This document shows positions 34,502 through 42,989 of a DNA stretch of 64,000 bases, piece after piece. The translations under genes and the position numbers were made by a program. Source of the stretch: Rhodoblastus sp. (GTDB lineage Bacteria; Pseudomonadota; Alphaproteobacteria; Rhizobiales; Beijerinckiaceae); NCBI RefSeq assembly GCF_019449565.1, contig NZ_JAGRPM010000006.1:1-64000 (forward strand), given 5' to 3'. Positions within the stretch are counted from its first letter, which is position 1, and each line of letters starts with the position of its first letter. Below the pieces are notes generated by a model. It saw only the letters and a program-made list of their open reading frames with translations. It had not been told where the DNA came from and made no database searches.

Positions 34502-35498
34502 CCATGACCTCCGGGAAAAAGGCGTCTTCCAGCACGACCCGCGCCGCGCGGCTGGCGAGAGCCGGCGACAACAGGAAACCATGGCGGTAAAGCCCATTGA
34601 GATAAAGCCTGCGCCCGTCGCGCACGAGGCGTGGCAAATTGTCGATGAAGCTTGGTCGCACGTCCGAGCCGGTCTCGACCACTTCGGCCTGGGCGAAAGC
34701 CGGGTGGACCGCAAAGGCCGAATTGACCAGCTCGACCAGGGACTGCGCCGTGACCCGCGCGCGCTCCTCGTTCTCGATCATGGTCGCGCCGATCATGAAG
34801 GTCCCGTCCGGGCGCGGCACGACATAGACCGGATGGCGCGGATGCAGCATCCTCACTGGCCGGGAGAGCTTGATGTCCGCCGAGCGCACAATCATCATCT
34901 CGCCCTTGACGCCGCGCAGGCCGGAGAGTTCCGGCTTGGCCGCATAGCCCCGGCAATCCAGCGTCCAATCGCAGTTATCAGGCAAGGTCGCAGCGTCCAC
35001 GCCGTATTGGAAGGCGACATTCGGCTCGGCGGCGAGCAAGCCGGCGAGATGGGCCAGCGCGGCGCGCGGCGCGAGATGCGCCTCCTCTTCGAAATAAAGC
35101 GCGGAGGCGAAATTATCGGCAAGGTCCGGCTCCAGCGCCGCAAGGCTTTCGCGGTCGAGGGTGATGAAATGCGAAGTGCGGCGCGAAAACTGCGCCAGTT
35201 CGGCGCGGTCGCGCGGCGGCGCCACCACGAGGCTGCCGCGGCGTTCGGCAACCGGAACGACGTTCGTCCAGAAATCCAACGCTTCGGCGCCGAGGCTTGC
35301 GACGATCGGCTCGGTCGATTCAGCCTCGCACCAGGGCGCGATCATGCCGCCGGCGTAAAAAGAGCAGCCTTGCCCCGGCCCCGGATTCTTCTCGACGACT
35401 TCGAGCGCGAGGTCGCGGCCCGCCGCTCTGGCCCGCGTTACCAGTTCAAAAGCCACGGTCAGTCCCGCCGCGCCGGCGCCAATGATGCGGATTCGCAT
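34455..35498 (-). CDS. thiO: Glycine oxidase ThiO
   Basis: A 347-residue FAD-dependent oxidase that makes the dehydroglycine used by ThiG. The FAD Rossmann motif RIIGAGAAGLTVAFELV is at residues 3-19, with GCSFYAGGMIAPWCEAES following, as in the DAO/ThiO family. The C-terminal part has RPVRMLHPRHPVYVVPRPDGTFMIGATM and GLYRHGFLLSPALASRAARV. It is the first gene after the TPP riboswitch. The last residues (DRGQWRDAGRARA) overlap thiS in another frame, so the natural C-terminus may have been extended by loss of an earlier stop. The RBS GAGGCGAG precedes ATG 35498. Confidence 0.93.
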   Translation of the reverse strand: MRIRIIGAGAAGLTVAFELVTRARAAGRDLALEVVEKNPGPGQGCSFYAGGMIAPWCEAESTEPIVASLGAEALDFWTNVVPVAERRGSLVVAPPRDRAELAQFSRRTSHFITLDRESLAALEPDLADNFASALYFEEEAHLAPRAALAHLAGLLAAEPNVAFQYGVDAATLPDNCDWTLDCRGYAAKPELSGLRGVKGEMMIVRSADIKLSRPVRMLHPRHPVYVVPRPDGTFMIGATMIENEERARVTAQSLVELVNSAFAVHPAFAQAEVVETGSDVRPSFIDNLPRLVRDGRRLYLNGLYRHGFLLSPALASRAARVVLEDAFFPEVMDEDRGQWRDAGRARA

Positions 35499-35602
35499 GT
35501 CTCGCCTCGTCTCAAGCCTTTCAAGCCTTGCAGCGGCAATTTCCGGGAAAAATCGCCCCGGAAAAGAAACGGGCGTGAGCGAAGGAGACCTTCGTTTCGC
35601 GC

Positions 35603-35733
35603 CATCCCTCCGCCAGTCCGAACTGGATCAGGTGCGGCGGCCCGAATTAGAGCCGCCTGAGGGTCGCCGGGCCGGCGCTCCGAATCACGAAAGCGCCGCC
35701 GCCAGCCTCTCAGCCCCCTGACGGGGCTCCCCT
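35603..35733 (-). ncRNA. TPP riboswitch (THI element) of the thi operon
   Basis: On the minus strand the conserved THI-box elements occur in order: GGGGAGCCCC, GGGGGCTGAGAGGCTGG, GGCGACCCT, then ACCTGATCCAGTTCGG and CTGGCGGAGGGAT. These are the pyrimidine- and pyrophosphate-sensing elements of the TPP aptamer. It lies about 105 bases upstream of thiO. Between the aptamer and thiO a hairpin TTCCGGG...CCCGGAA (about 35530-35555) without a T tract suggests control of translation initiation rather than termination. High TPP would reduce synthesis of thiO, thiS, thiG and thiE. Confidence 0.95.
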
Positions 35734-35866
35734 TGGCCATGATGAACCTTATGTGTCGCGGCTGGCCCTCCCGTCAAGGGACAGAACGCCGCGCGCCACT
35801 TGTGGAGTCAGTTGGCGCCGAGCTTGCGTAGTGGGGTCCGAACGACGAATGGCTCTTTACATCGTG

Positions 35867-35883
35867 TTTAGAACCGTTCAAAA
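35867..35883. promoter_or_regulatory. Iron control element (ICE)-like Irr box upstream of irr
   Basis: TTTAGAACCGTTCAAAA matches the published rhizobial ICE consensus TTTRGAAYNRTTCYAAA at 16 of 17 positions (only the Y near the 3' side differs). It lies 29 bases before the predicted irr start, where binding of Irr would affect transcription of irr itself. Confidence 0.65.
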
Positions 35884-35911
35884 AATACAAGCCTCGTGCT
35901 TGAATTGGCGG

Positions 35912-36424
35912 ATGAGCAGAAAAATGGCAGGCGAGACCCTACAAGACCATCAGATTGTGCCGTCCAGGCGCGTTGTCGCGAAGCCGACATATGATTGGAA
36001 AAATGGCGCCCTGGCCCGACTGGTCAAGGAAAAGCTGCGCTCCGTGGAGCTGCGGCCCACCCGTCAGCGCATCAGCCTCGCGAGCCTGCTCTTCGTCGCC
36101 GGCGAACGCCATGTGACCGTGGACCAGCTTTTCGCCGAGGCGCAATCCCTCAAGATGCCGCTGTCGCGCGCGACCGTCTACAACACCCTTCATCAATTCG
36201 TCGCGGCGGGTCTGGTGCGCGAGATCGCGCTTTACGGTTCCAAGGTCTGGTACGACACCAAGACCGGCTCGCACTGCCATTATTACGACGAGGACATGAC
36301 GTCGCTTTACGACATGCCCGAGGATCTCACCCAACAGCTGCGCTTCACGCCGCCGAAGGGCAAGAAGGTTGTCGGCGTCGATATCATCGTCCGCCTGGCC
36401 GACGACGATTCGGACGCTGTCTAA
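35912..36424 (+). CDS. irr: Iron response regulator Irr (Fur family)
   Basis: A 170-residue Fur-superfamily regulator. The winged helix spans about 40-110: LRPTRQRISLASLLFVAG, VTVDQLFAEAQ and MPLSRATVYNTLHQFVAAGLV. The dimerisation domain has GSKVWYDTKTGSHCHYYDED, with the H-x-H of the haem/metal site, and a C-terminal GKKVVGVDIIVRLAD. These match Irr, which senses haem status and controls iron genes in Rhizobiales. The N-terminal GCPWHD haem motif of Bradyrhizobium Irr is absent. The start is ATG 35912 or 35924; neither has a strong SD, and the frame is open to 35753. An ICE box precedes it. Confidence 0.88.
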   Translation: MSRKMAGETLQDHQIVPSRRVVAKPTYDWKNGALARLVKEKLRSVELRPTRQRISLASLLFVAGERHVTVDQLFAEAQSLKMPLSRATVYNTLHQFVAAGLVREIALYGSKVWYDTKTGSHCHYYDEDMTSLYDMPEDLTQQLRFTPPKGKKVVGVDIIVRLADDDSDAV

Positions 36425-36433
36425 CCGCTCGCG

Positions 36434-38278
36434 CTAGGTTTTGGCGACGGGGTAAATCCCGCCCTCGAACACGGTTCCCCATACCGGGATGTCCCTGAGC
36501 TTCATCGGGTCGACCGCATAGGGGTCCTCCCCCAGCACCGTGAAATTGGCGATCTTGCCCGGCGCGATACTGCCGATCCTGTCTTCCTGCCGCCACGAAT
36601 AGGCGGCCTCGATCGTCACAGCGCGAAGCGCCGCATCAATGTCTATTCTCTGCTCCGGCCCCGCCACACGCCCCGAGGGCGTGACGCGATTGACCGCGCA
36701 CCAGAGGAAATTAAGCGGCGAGGCCGGGCCCATCGGGAGATCGGAATGGAAGGACAGCGGGACGTTGTTCTTCAGGACTGACGCGGACCGCACCATGACG
36801 TCGGCGCGCTGCGGGCCAAGGCCTACTTCGCCATATTTGTCGGCGAAGCCCACCGGATAATAGGGATTTGCGCTGACGATGGCGCCAAGCCGCGCGATCC
36901 GCCCGATCTGCTCCTCGGTCGAATTGGCGAAATGGACTATGACCGTGCGGTGGTCGGCGCGCGGATTTTCCGCCATCAGCTTATCCAGAATATTCAGCAC
37001 GACTTCGAGCCCGAGGTCGCCGTTGACGTGGATGTGAATCTGATAGCCCGCGTTCCAGAACAGACGCGCGCGCTCTTCGATCTGCTCGGGCGGCTCAATC
37101 CATTCGCCGTGATGGCCATCGAGATAGCCGTCTTTCATCTGCATCAGCTGAGAGATGATCGCGCCGTCGGCGAACAGCTTGATCTGGCGGGGAAAGAACA
37201 TCAGCTTTTTGCCCGGCGCCGCTGGCGCGACCGCGATCTGCTCTTCGACCGCCGCGAGCGCCTTCGCCATGCCGACGCGATCGGTAATGCCGCGCCCGTC
37301 GGCGAGGAAAGTCGAATACATCGGGGTCGAGGGCGCGCCGAGAATGTCCTGGTAAAGCGCCCACATGTCCGGCGTATAGAGCGCGCCGGGCTCGTTATAG
37401 GCGGTGACGCCATTGGCGTGCAGATAGCCCACCATCTGCTTGAGGCCGAAACTGACGCGCTCCGGCGTGGCGAGCACCTTCAGCATCGGCGCCATCATGA
37501 AATTGAGGCCGCCCTCCCAATAATGACCCTCGTTGAAATTGACCTGCTCGCTCCATTCGCCCTTGCCCTTGGTGGCCGCCTCGGTCAGGCCGAGCGCGGC
37601 GATGGCGGCGTCGTTGAGGAAGAATTCGTGACAGGAGCGATGCCATACCGAGATCGGCCGCGTCTTGCTGATCGCGTTGAGGTCCGCACGCGTCAGCTTG
37701 CCATGCCAAAGCGGATGATAGCCCCAGGTCAACAACCAGGCGTTCGGGTCCTTCAACGCCGCGTCGGCCGCCCTCAGCCGCGCGTGATAGTCTTCCCGGG
37801 TCACGGCCGCCTTGTTGAACTTGCCGGGCATCGGCCAGTCCTCCGGCGCAATCACCTCGACTGAAAGCGTCAGGGCTCCGAGGATCGGATGCAGATGCTG
37901 GTCGATCAGGCCCGGCGTGATCACCTTGTCGGCGAAGGTCGTGTCGATGCGGGAGGGCCGCTCGCCGAGCGCCGCCTTGACCTGATCGAGCGAGCCCACG
38001 GCGAGGATCTTGTTTCCGGAGACGGCCACCGCTGTCGCAGTTGGGTTGTCGCGCTCCATGGTAATGATCTTCTTCGCAACGAAAATGGTCGCCGTGGGCG
38101 CCCCGAGCCCTGCCGCCAGCGTCTCATTGAGCGTTCCATCGGCCAAAGCGGGTCCGACCGCCTCGGCGACGAAGGCGCCCGCCGTCACAGTCGCGGCTCC
38201 GCGCAAAAAACTGCGGCGCGACTTGTAGCTCAGGCCCCTGAACGCGCCAGCAAAAGCCGGATTGCAGATGATGCACAT
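36434..38278 (-). CDS. Tat-exported amidohydrolase, family 3 (YtcJ-like)
   Basis: A 614-residue metal-dependent hydrolase. A short Cys-containing N-terminus (CIICNPAFAG) precedes a twin-arginine signal (KSRRSFLRGAATVTAGAFVA). Then come GNKILAVGSLDQV, the first metal motif TPGLIDQHLHPILGAL near 125, the central His of IHIHVNGDLGLEVVL near 410, ADHRTVIVHFAN, and the late Asp region HSDLPMGPASPLNF near 510. The C-terminal beta-sandwich has GSIAPGKIANFTVLGEDPYAV. It is presumably periplasmic. The substrate is unknown; the family includes N-acyl amino acid and formamide hydrolases. It is convergent with irr (9-base gap). Confidence 0.92.
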   Translation of the reverse strand: MCIICNPAFAGAFRGLSYKSRRSFLRGAATVTAGAFVAEAVGPALADGTLNETLAAGLGAPTATIFVAKKIITMERDNPTATAVAVSGNKILAVGSLDQVKAALGERPSRIDTTFADKVITPGLIDQHLHPILGALTLSVEVIAPEDWPMPGKFNKAAVTREDYHARLRAADAALKDPNAWLLTWGYHPLWHGKLTRADLNAISKTRPISVWHRSCHEFFLNDAAIAALGLTEAATKGKGEWSEQVNFNEGHYWEGGLNFMMAPMLKVLATPERVSFGLKQMVGYLHANGVTAYNEPGALYTPDMWALYQDILGAPSTPMYSTFLADGRGITDRVGMAKALAAVEEQIAVAPAAPGKKLMFFPRQIKLFADGAIISQLMQMKDGYLDGHHGEWIEPPEQIEERARLFWNAGYQIHIHVNGDLGLEVVLNILDKLMAENPRADHRTVIVHFANSTEEQIGRIARLGAIVSANPYYPVGFADKYGEVGLGPQRADVMVRSASVLKNNVPLSFHSDLPMGPASPLNFLWCAVNRVTPSGRVAGPEQRIDIDAALRAVTIEAAYSWRQEDRIGSIAPGKIANFTVLGEDPYAVDPMKLRDIPVWGTVFEGGIYPVAKT

Positions 38279-38517
38279 ATTGACGAGTCCCCATATTAAT
38301 ATGTCGCAGCGGAGCCGGGCCGGTGACGATGATTTATTTTGTCGGAAACCGCGTCGGGCAAGCCGGCTTGAGTTCGGCCGTTCAAAAACCGGCTCACGAG
38401 AGTGCGCATTGAACCTTGCCGCCAGCGCGGTGTCGTAAGCGTATTATTTCGGGAAATAGGGCGCGCCGTGATAATTTGACGCATTGGCGCGCCCGAGAGA
38501 CCGCATGCCGTCGCCAG

Positions 38518-39621
38518 TTATTTCATGTCCCTGGTCACGTCGATGATCGGCTGCTTGCTTGCGGTCGAGAGCTTCAGCAAGCTTTTGCCACCGAGGTCGA
38601 GCTGGTTCATGTCCACGACATGGATCGACTGGTCGTCATAGCTCTTCCAATAGAATTTCAGCGCCTGCGGATCGCGCGCCACGGTCAGCATGGTGTAGTC
38701 GCTGTGAATCACGCCGTCCGAGACTTCCCGCGCGACGCCGACCGGAATGTCGAAATTGTTGAGGATGTGGAAGACCTGAAGCACGCCATGCGCCGCGTCC
38801 TTTTCGGGAATTGCGGTCGCGGTGAAGACCGCCGCGCGGACGAAGCGCGACGGCGGCGAGAAATCGCCCGGCAGGCCCAGCATGCCCGAGCCCTGCCCCA
38901 GCGGAAGGAACGACGTCTTATCGATTGTGAGCGGCGGCACGTTGCGCGGATTGAGCGCGATGAAATTGCGCAAATTGGTCATGTGCCAGTCGAAGCTCGG
39001 CGAATTGGTCATGACGCCCAGCGGATTATCGGAGACGACCAGCTTACCGCCCAGAGGCTCGATGGCGATGCTCGCGCCGGTCTTGTCATAGACCACATAA
39101 TGGAAGGGCTGGGGCTCCGGCGGCCAGCCTTTGAGGATCGTCGGGGCCACGAGGACGTCGCCCGACTCGACGGCTTTGCGCACGTCCGCCACCGAGGCGA
39201 AACTGGTCAGGACCCAGTTCGAGAAATCCACCATCGACATGGAGGAGGCCCGGTTTTCCGGGGTGGTCGGCGTATAGGAGGCGAAGGTCGGGAAATAGAA
39301 GGTTCCGATTGCCAGTCCCTTCTCGTTCAGCCCGTCCATGATGGCGAGATTGTCGAAGCTGATGACGCCGACGGCGGCATATTTCGCGCTCCATTGCTTG
39401 CCCGGCCCGAGCGGGGTCTCGCCGGTGAAGGCATAGCCGCGCGGAACCATCACCACCTGGCTTTCGATGAAAATGCCGAATTCGACCGTGCGGCCATGAA
39501 CGTACGAGCCATCCGCCGTCTTGAGCATGATCCCGGTACATGCGCTCGCGGATGTCGCGGCGGCGAAGCAGGCGGCTGTCGCCAGTGCGGCGGCGCGCTT
39601 CAGGACATTTTTTAAATTCAT
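38518..39621 (-). CDS. Exported linear-amide C-N hydrolase (choloylglycine hydrolase / penicillin V acylase family)
   Basis: A 367-residue Ntn hydrolase with a signal peptide (LKRAAALATAACFAAATSA). Cleavage would expose the N-terminal catalytic Cys of CTGIMLKTADGSYVHGRTVEFG. Further family features are GMNEKGL-like LNEKGLAIGTFYFP, the oxyanion-loop region ASVADVRKAVESG, and VMTNSPSFDWHMTNLRNF near 220. The start at 39621 has GGGAGGAA 8 bases upstream. It may cleave amide bonds in bile-salt-like, penicillin V-like or N-acyl homoserine lactone substrates; the true one cannot be read from the sequence. It lies near the Tat amidohydrolase on the same strand, with a 239-base gap. Confidence 0.9.
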   Translation of the reverse strand: MNLKNVLKRAAALATAACFAAATSASACTGIMLKTADGSYVHGRTVEFGIFIESQVVMVPRGYAFTGETPLGPGKQWSAKYAAVGVISFDNLAIMDGLNEKGLAIGTFYFPTFASYTPTTPENRASSMSMVDFSNWVLTSFASVADVRKAVESGDVLVAPTILKGWPPEPQPFHYVVYDKTGASIAIEPLGGKLVVSDNPLGVMTNSPSFDWHMTNLRNFIALNPRNVPPLTIDKTSFLPLGQGSGMLGLPGDFSPPSRFVRAAVFTATAIPEKDAAHGVLQVFHILNNFDIPVGVAREVSDGVIHSDYTMLTVARDPQALKFYWKSYDDQSIHVVDMNQLDLGGKSLLKLSTASKQPIIDVTRDMK

Positions 39622-39733
39622 GAAATTCCTCCCAGGAACAAATTTCATCGTCGTGGCCGGGTTCGCGCTGCTTGCCCCCCACCACAGCAACACGACAACC
39701 TTGAGCCAGGCCAGTCGTTCCGGCGGGCGGCGT

Positions 39734-41293
39734 TCAGAAGGCGTTCTTGCCGAACAGCACGGCGAAGGGCGTCATGACGAGAATCTTGAGGTCAAGCCAC
39801 ACCGACCAGTTTTCAATATATTGGAGATCATATGCGACGCGCTGCTCGATCTTCTCGAACGTATCCGTCTCGCCGCGCCAGCCATTGACCTGCGCCCAGC
39901 CAGTGATGCCGGGCCTGACGCGGTGACGGGCGAAATAGCCGTCCACGACTTGCTCATAGGCCCTGCCCGCGGCCTTGCCTCGGATGGCGTGCGGACGGGG
40001 GCCGACCAGCGACAGGTCGCCGCGCAGGACGTTGAACAATTGCGGCAGTTCATCGAGCGACGCGCGCCGGATGAAAGCGCCGAAGGGAGTCACCCGGGGA
40101 TCATGGCGCGTGACCAGCCTTTCCGCCGTGGGGTCGCACCGATCAGCATACATCGAGCGGAACTTGAACACTTCGAACCGCTCGTTGTTGAAGCCATAGC
40201 GGATCTGCCTGAAAATGACCGGGCCGGGCGACGACAATTTCACGCCGAGCGCGACCAGCGCGAGCAGCGGCGACAGCGCGATGATCAGCGCCAAGGCGAC
40301 AACAGCGTCGAACATGGCTTTCAGTGCATTGCCCCAGTCGGAAATCGGCTTGTCGAAGACCGGCAGGAAGGGCACGTCGCCGATATGATGATAGACCCTG
40401 TCGCGCAGCGTGAGCTTGGTCCCCAAGGCGGAAATGCGCACATCCACCGGCAGGGTCCAAAGCTTCCCCAAAATCTGCAATAGCCGCGCCTCGGCGCTCA
40501 ACGGGATCGCGACAATCAGGAGGTCGACCTTCTCGTCGCGGCAGAAAGCGTCGAGGTCGTCGAAGGCGCCGAGCAGCCGGTAGCGGCCAATGTCCGAGGG
40601 AAGGCGCGCGCGGTTGCGGTCATCGAAAACGCCGAGGATTTGCAGCGCGCCCTTGCCCGACTTCTCCAGCCGCCGGATGGTTTCCAGCGCATGCGCGCCG
40701 CCGCCGACCACGACCGTCCGGCGTGCGAGCCGGCCCTGCCGCGTCCATAAGGTGACGGCGCCGGCGAACACCGCCCGCGCGCCGCACCCGGTCATCCAGC
40801 CGCCCGCAAACCACAGCGCTGTCCAGCCGCGTAGAAGCTCAGGCTCGCTGAATCCGGCCTGGATGGCGGCGGCGCTCCAAAGCGCCAGGGCCAGCCCGAA
40901 GGCCAAAGCGAGGCTGATCGCCTGGCGGCCGAAACTCCCCATGGCTCGGATGGTATAGCAATAGCGCGCCTGCAGAACGGCCAGGCCGATCCCGGTCGTC
41001 ATGACAAGGCCCGTCCAGAGCCAGACGCCGTCAAGCGAGGCGGTCCGCGACGCGGACAGATAGGCCAGCAGCCCGCTCGCCGGAAAATTCAGAGCGTCGA
41101 ACAGATGCAGCGCGCCGACCAGCATGGGCTGGGAAATGCGCTCGGCGCCCGGCGCCTGCGCTCCCGGCGGCTCATGCGCGGGGCAGCGCGACGCCGCGCT
41201 CAGATCCGCAACGTGAAAAGCCGGATAGGACCAGCTTTCCCTGCGGGAACAGGACGTGGGGTTTTGAGGGGTAAGGCGATCCGCCAGTCCCAT
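39734..41293 (-). CDS. Undecaprenyl-phosphate sugar phosphotransferase (exopolysaccharide initiation, WcaJ type)
   Basis: A 519-residue membrane enzyme. N-terminal hydrophobic helices span about residues 50-170. A CoA-binding-like Rossmann segment contains VVVGGGAHALETIRRLEKSG and LLGAFDDLDAFCRDEKVDLL. The C-terminal bacterial sugar transferase domain is about 320-519: FDAVVALALIIALSPLL, FKFRSMYADRCDPTAERL, FIRRASLDELPQLFNVLRGD, LVGPRPHAI and RPGITGWAQVNGWRGETDT. It transfers a sugar 1-phosphate (often glucose) to the lipid carrier, the first step of exopolysaccharide synthesis. No polymerase or flippase gene is nearby. Start 41293 is preferred to 41341 on length. Confidence 0.93.
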   Translation of the reverse strand: MGLADRLTPQNPTSCSRRESWSYPAFHVADLSAASRCPAHEPPGAQAPGAERISQPMLVGALHLFDALNFPASGLLAYLSASRTASLDGVWLWTGLVMTTGIGLAVLQARYCYTIRAMGSFGRQAISLALAFGLALALWSAAAIQAGFSEPELLRGWTALWFAGGWMTGCGARAVFAGAVTLWTRQGRLARRTVVVGGGAHALETIRRLEKSGKGALQILGVFDDRNRARLPSDIGRYRLLGAFDDLDAFCRDEKVDLLIVAIPLSAEARLLQILGKLWTLPVDVRISALGTKLTLRDRVYHHIGDVPFLPVFDKPISDWGNALKAMFDAVVALALIIALSPLLALVALGVKLSSPGPVIFRQIRYGFNNERFEVFKFRSMYADRCDPTAERLVTRHDPRVTPFGAFIRRASLDELPQLFNVLRGDLSLVGPRPHAIRGKAAGRAYEQVVDGYFARHRVRPGITGWAQVNGWRGETDTFEKIEQRVAYDLQYIENWSVWLDLKILVMTPFAVLFGKNAF

Positions 41294-41613
41294 GATCGAC
41301 CAACTCGAAATGTTTACGCCGCCGACAATGCCGGTGGGCAAGTTCTAGCCCCGCTTTGTAAATATCTTGTTTTCCTTAAGCAGATTGCGGGGCGGGATCG
41401 CGACGGCAAAACCGGGCGGATGGCGCAAACCTGGGACGCGCAATGCGCGCAAACGCCCGCCCGGGCCGGAAAAATGGCCGAACCGATCGGTTCTGCCGCC
41501 TCCTGCGCGGCCAGCGCGCCCAAAAGCCGCCTCCGGCCCCGGTTAAGCACTTGTTTACCATCCTTCGAAATGATTGCGGAAACTCCCCTTCGCCGATCCG
41601 CGCGGCCCGCTCT

Positions 41614-41979
41614 ATGACACTGTTCCCGCAAGCTTTCATTTTCCCGGCTCTGGGCCTCGCCTTGACCTGCGCGCCGGCTCACGCGCTGGCGCAGGAATGG
41701 CGGTTTTGCGTCGGTGTCGCGCCGGCGGCCCATGAAGCCGTGATCACCGAGGTTTTCGCCAGTTCAGCCGAGAGCGCGCAGCTGGAGCATCGCTTCGAAG
41801 CCTATTTCCGCGCCAGAAAGAACCGCGCGCTGACGTTTCAATGTCCGCATGGCGCGAGCGAGCGCGTCGACGCGATGAACGCGCAGACGGCGGCGCTGCA
41901 GTTCAACCGGCAAATGGGCTTTTCCGTCAGCAGCCTGCCCTCCCCCGAGGTCGCCGCCGCCGCCGGCCCGGACCTGTAA
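41614..41979 (+). CDS. Small exported protein of unknown function
   Basis: A 121-residue protein with a signal peptide (MTLFPQAFIFPALGLALTCA, cleavage near AHALA-QE). The mature part of about 95 residues has two cysteines (FCVGVAP and TFQCPHG) that could form a disulfide, and a Leu/Glu/Arg helical middle. No family is recognised. It is convergent with the TerC-family gene 12 bases away. The frame extends upstream to 41443 but that part overlaps no start signal. Confidence 0.65.
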   Translation: MTLFPQAFIFPALGLALTCAPAHALAQEWRFCVGVAPAAHEAVITEVFASSAESAQLEHRFEAYFRARKNRALTFQCPHGASERVDAMNAQTAALQFNRQMGFSVSSLPSPEVAAAAGPDL

Positions 41980-41991
41980 GATTTTGATCCC

Positions 41992-42963
41992 TCAATCGGG
42001 GATCATCACCACAGCCGTCAGGAAAACGCCAAAGATCACGAAGAGGGCGATCAGGCCGAAAACCATCCAGCGGTCGCCGGACTCCAAGCTCTCCCCTTCC
42101 GGTGCGTCGACGGCCTCGCCGACGGCTTCCGCAATCCGCGGCTCCGTCAGGACCGGGATTTCGCGCAGCGGCGCAGCGGGCGGCGGGAGAATCTCGACGA
42201 GGGAGGGCGCCGCGACGGGCGTTGGCGGCGCGGCGCGGGGCCGCGGCGGACGCTTCGGCGTCGCCATGGCCTCGCGCGCGGCGGCGTCGCGGGCGAAACG
42301 TCCTTGCAGCAGGACGAACAGCCCGCAGGCCAGCGGCAGCGCCAGTTCTAGGGCGGGGGCCTGCGCCTTGACCCAGCCGGCGAACAAGGGATCTCCGACG
42401 ATCATGCCGCCCGCGACCCAGCCAAGCATCGCCGCGCCGACATCCGCCAGACGGGGATAGGCGCGCAACAGGCTGGAAAAGCCGAAGCTGCCGAAGACGA
42501 TCAGCGGAATGCTGACGGCAAGGCCGAAGGCCAGCAGCCAGAACTTGCCCCCCGAGACCGCCGCCAGCGCGATGACATTGTCGAGGCTCATCGCCGCGTC
42601 GGAGACGATGATGACGCTCGCGGCGGCGAGCATCGAAGCCTGTCCCTCATCCTCGGCGTCGTCGATCTCCGCGCCGCCGTCATCTTCGCCGTTCATCAGG
42701 TTGAGCGCGATAACCAGCAGCGGAAGCGCGCTCAGAAGTTGCAGGAACGGCAGCGCCATCAACACGCCGGTCATCGAAGTCAGGATCAGGCGCAGCACGA
42801 TCGCGCCGGCAGCCCCCATCCAGGCCGCGCGGCGCGCCTGCTTCTCAGGCAGGCGGCGGCAGGCGAGCGCGATCAGCAGCGCGTTATCGCCGGACAGCAG
42901 CAGGTCCAGGAGCAGAATTTGCAGCAGAACCCCGAGGGTTGAAGCGGCGGCGGCTCCGTCCAT
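41992..42963 (-). CDS. TerC-family integral membrane protein (YjbE type)
   Basis: A 323-residue protein. Helices 1-7 in residues 8-225 carry the two TerC signature motifs: LDLLLSGDNALLIALACR near 25 and VSDAAMSLDNVIALAAVSG near 120, whose acidic residues are proposed to bind metal ions (manganese or calcium exporters in related proteins). A Pro/Ala-rich cytoplasmic linker (about 230-290) is followed by a last helix (FGLIALFVIFGVFLTAVV), an extension not usual in short YjbE proteins. It follows hflC on the same strand with a 26-base gap, so co-transcription is likely. Confidence 0.88.
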   Translation of the reverse strand: MDGAAAASTLGVLLQILLLDLLLSGDNALLIALACRRLPEKQARRAAWMGAAGAIVLRLILTSMTGVLMALPFLQLLSALPLLVIALNLMNGEDDGGAEIDDAEDEGQASMLAAASVIIVSDAAMSLDNVIALAAVSGGKFWLLAFGLAVSIPLIVFGSFGFSSLLRAYPRLADVGAAMLGWVAGGMIVGDPLFAGWVKAQAPALELALPLACGLFVLLQGRFARDAAAREAMATPKRPPRPRAAPPTPVAAPSLVEILPPPAAPLREIPVLTEPRIAEAVGEAVDAPEGESLESGDRWMVFGLIALFVIFGVFLTAVVMIPD

Positions 42964-42989
42964 GAAAGATCTTCCGGTTCAGGAGCGGG

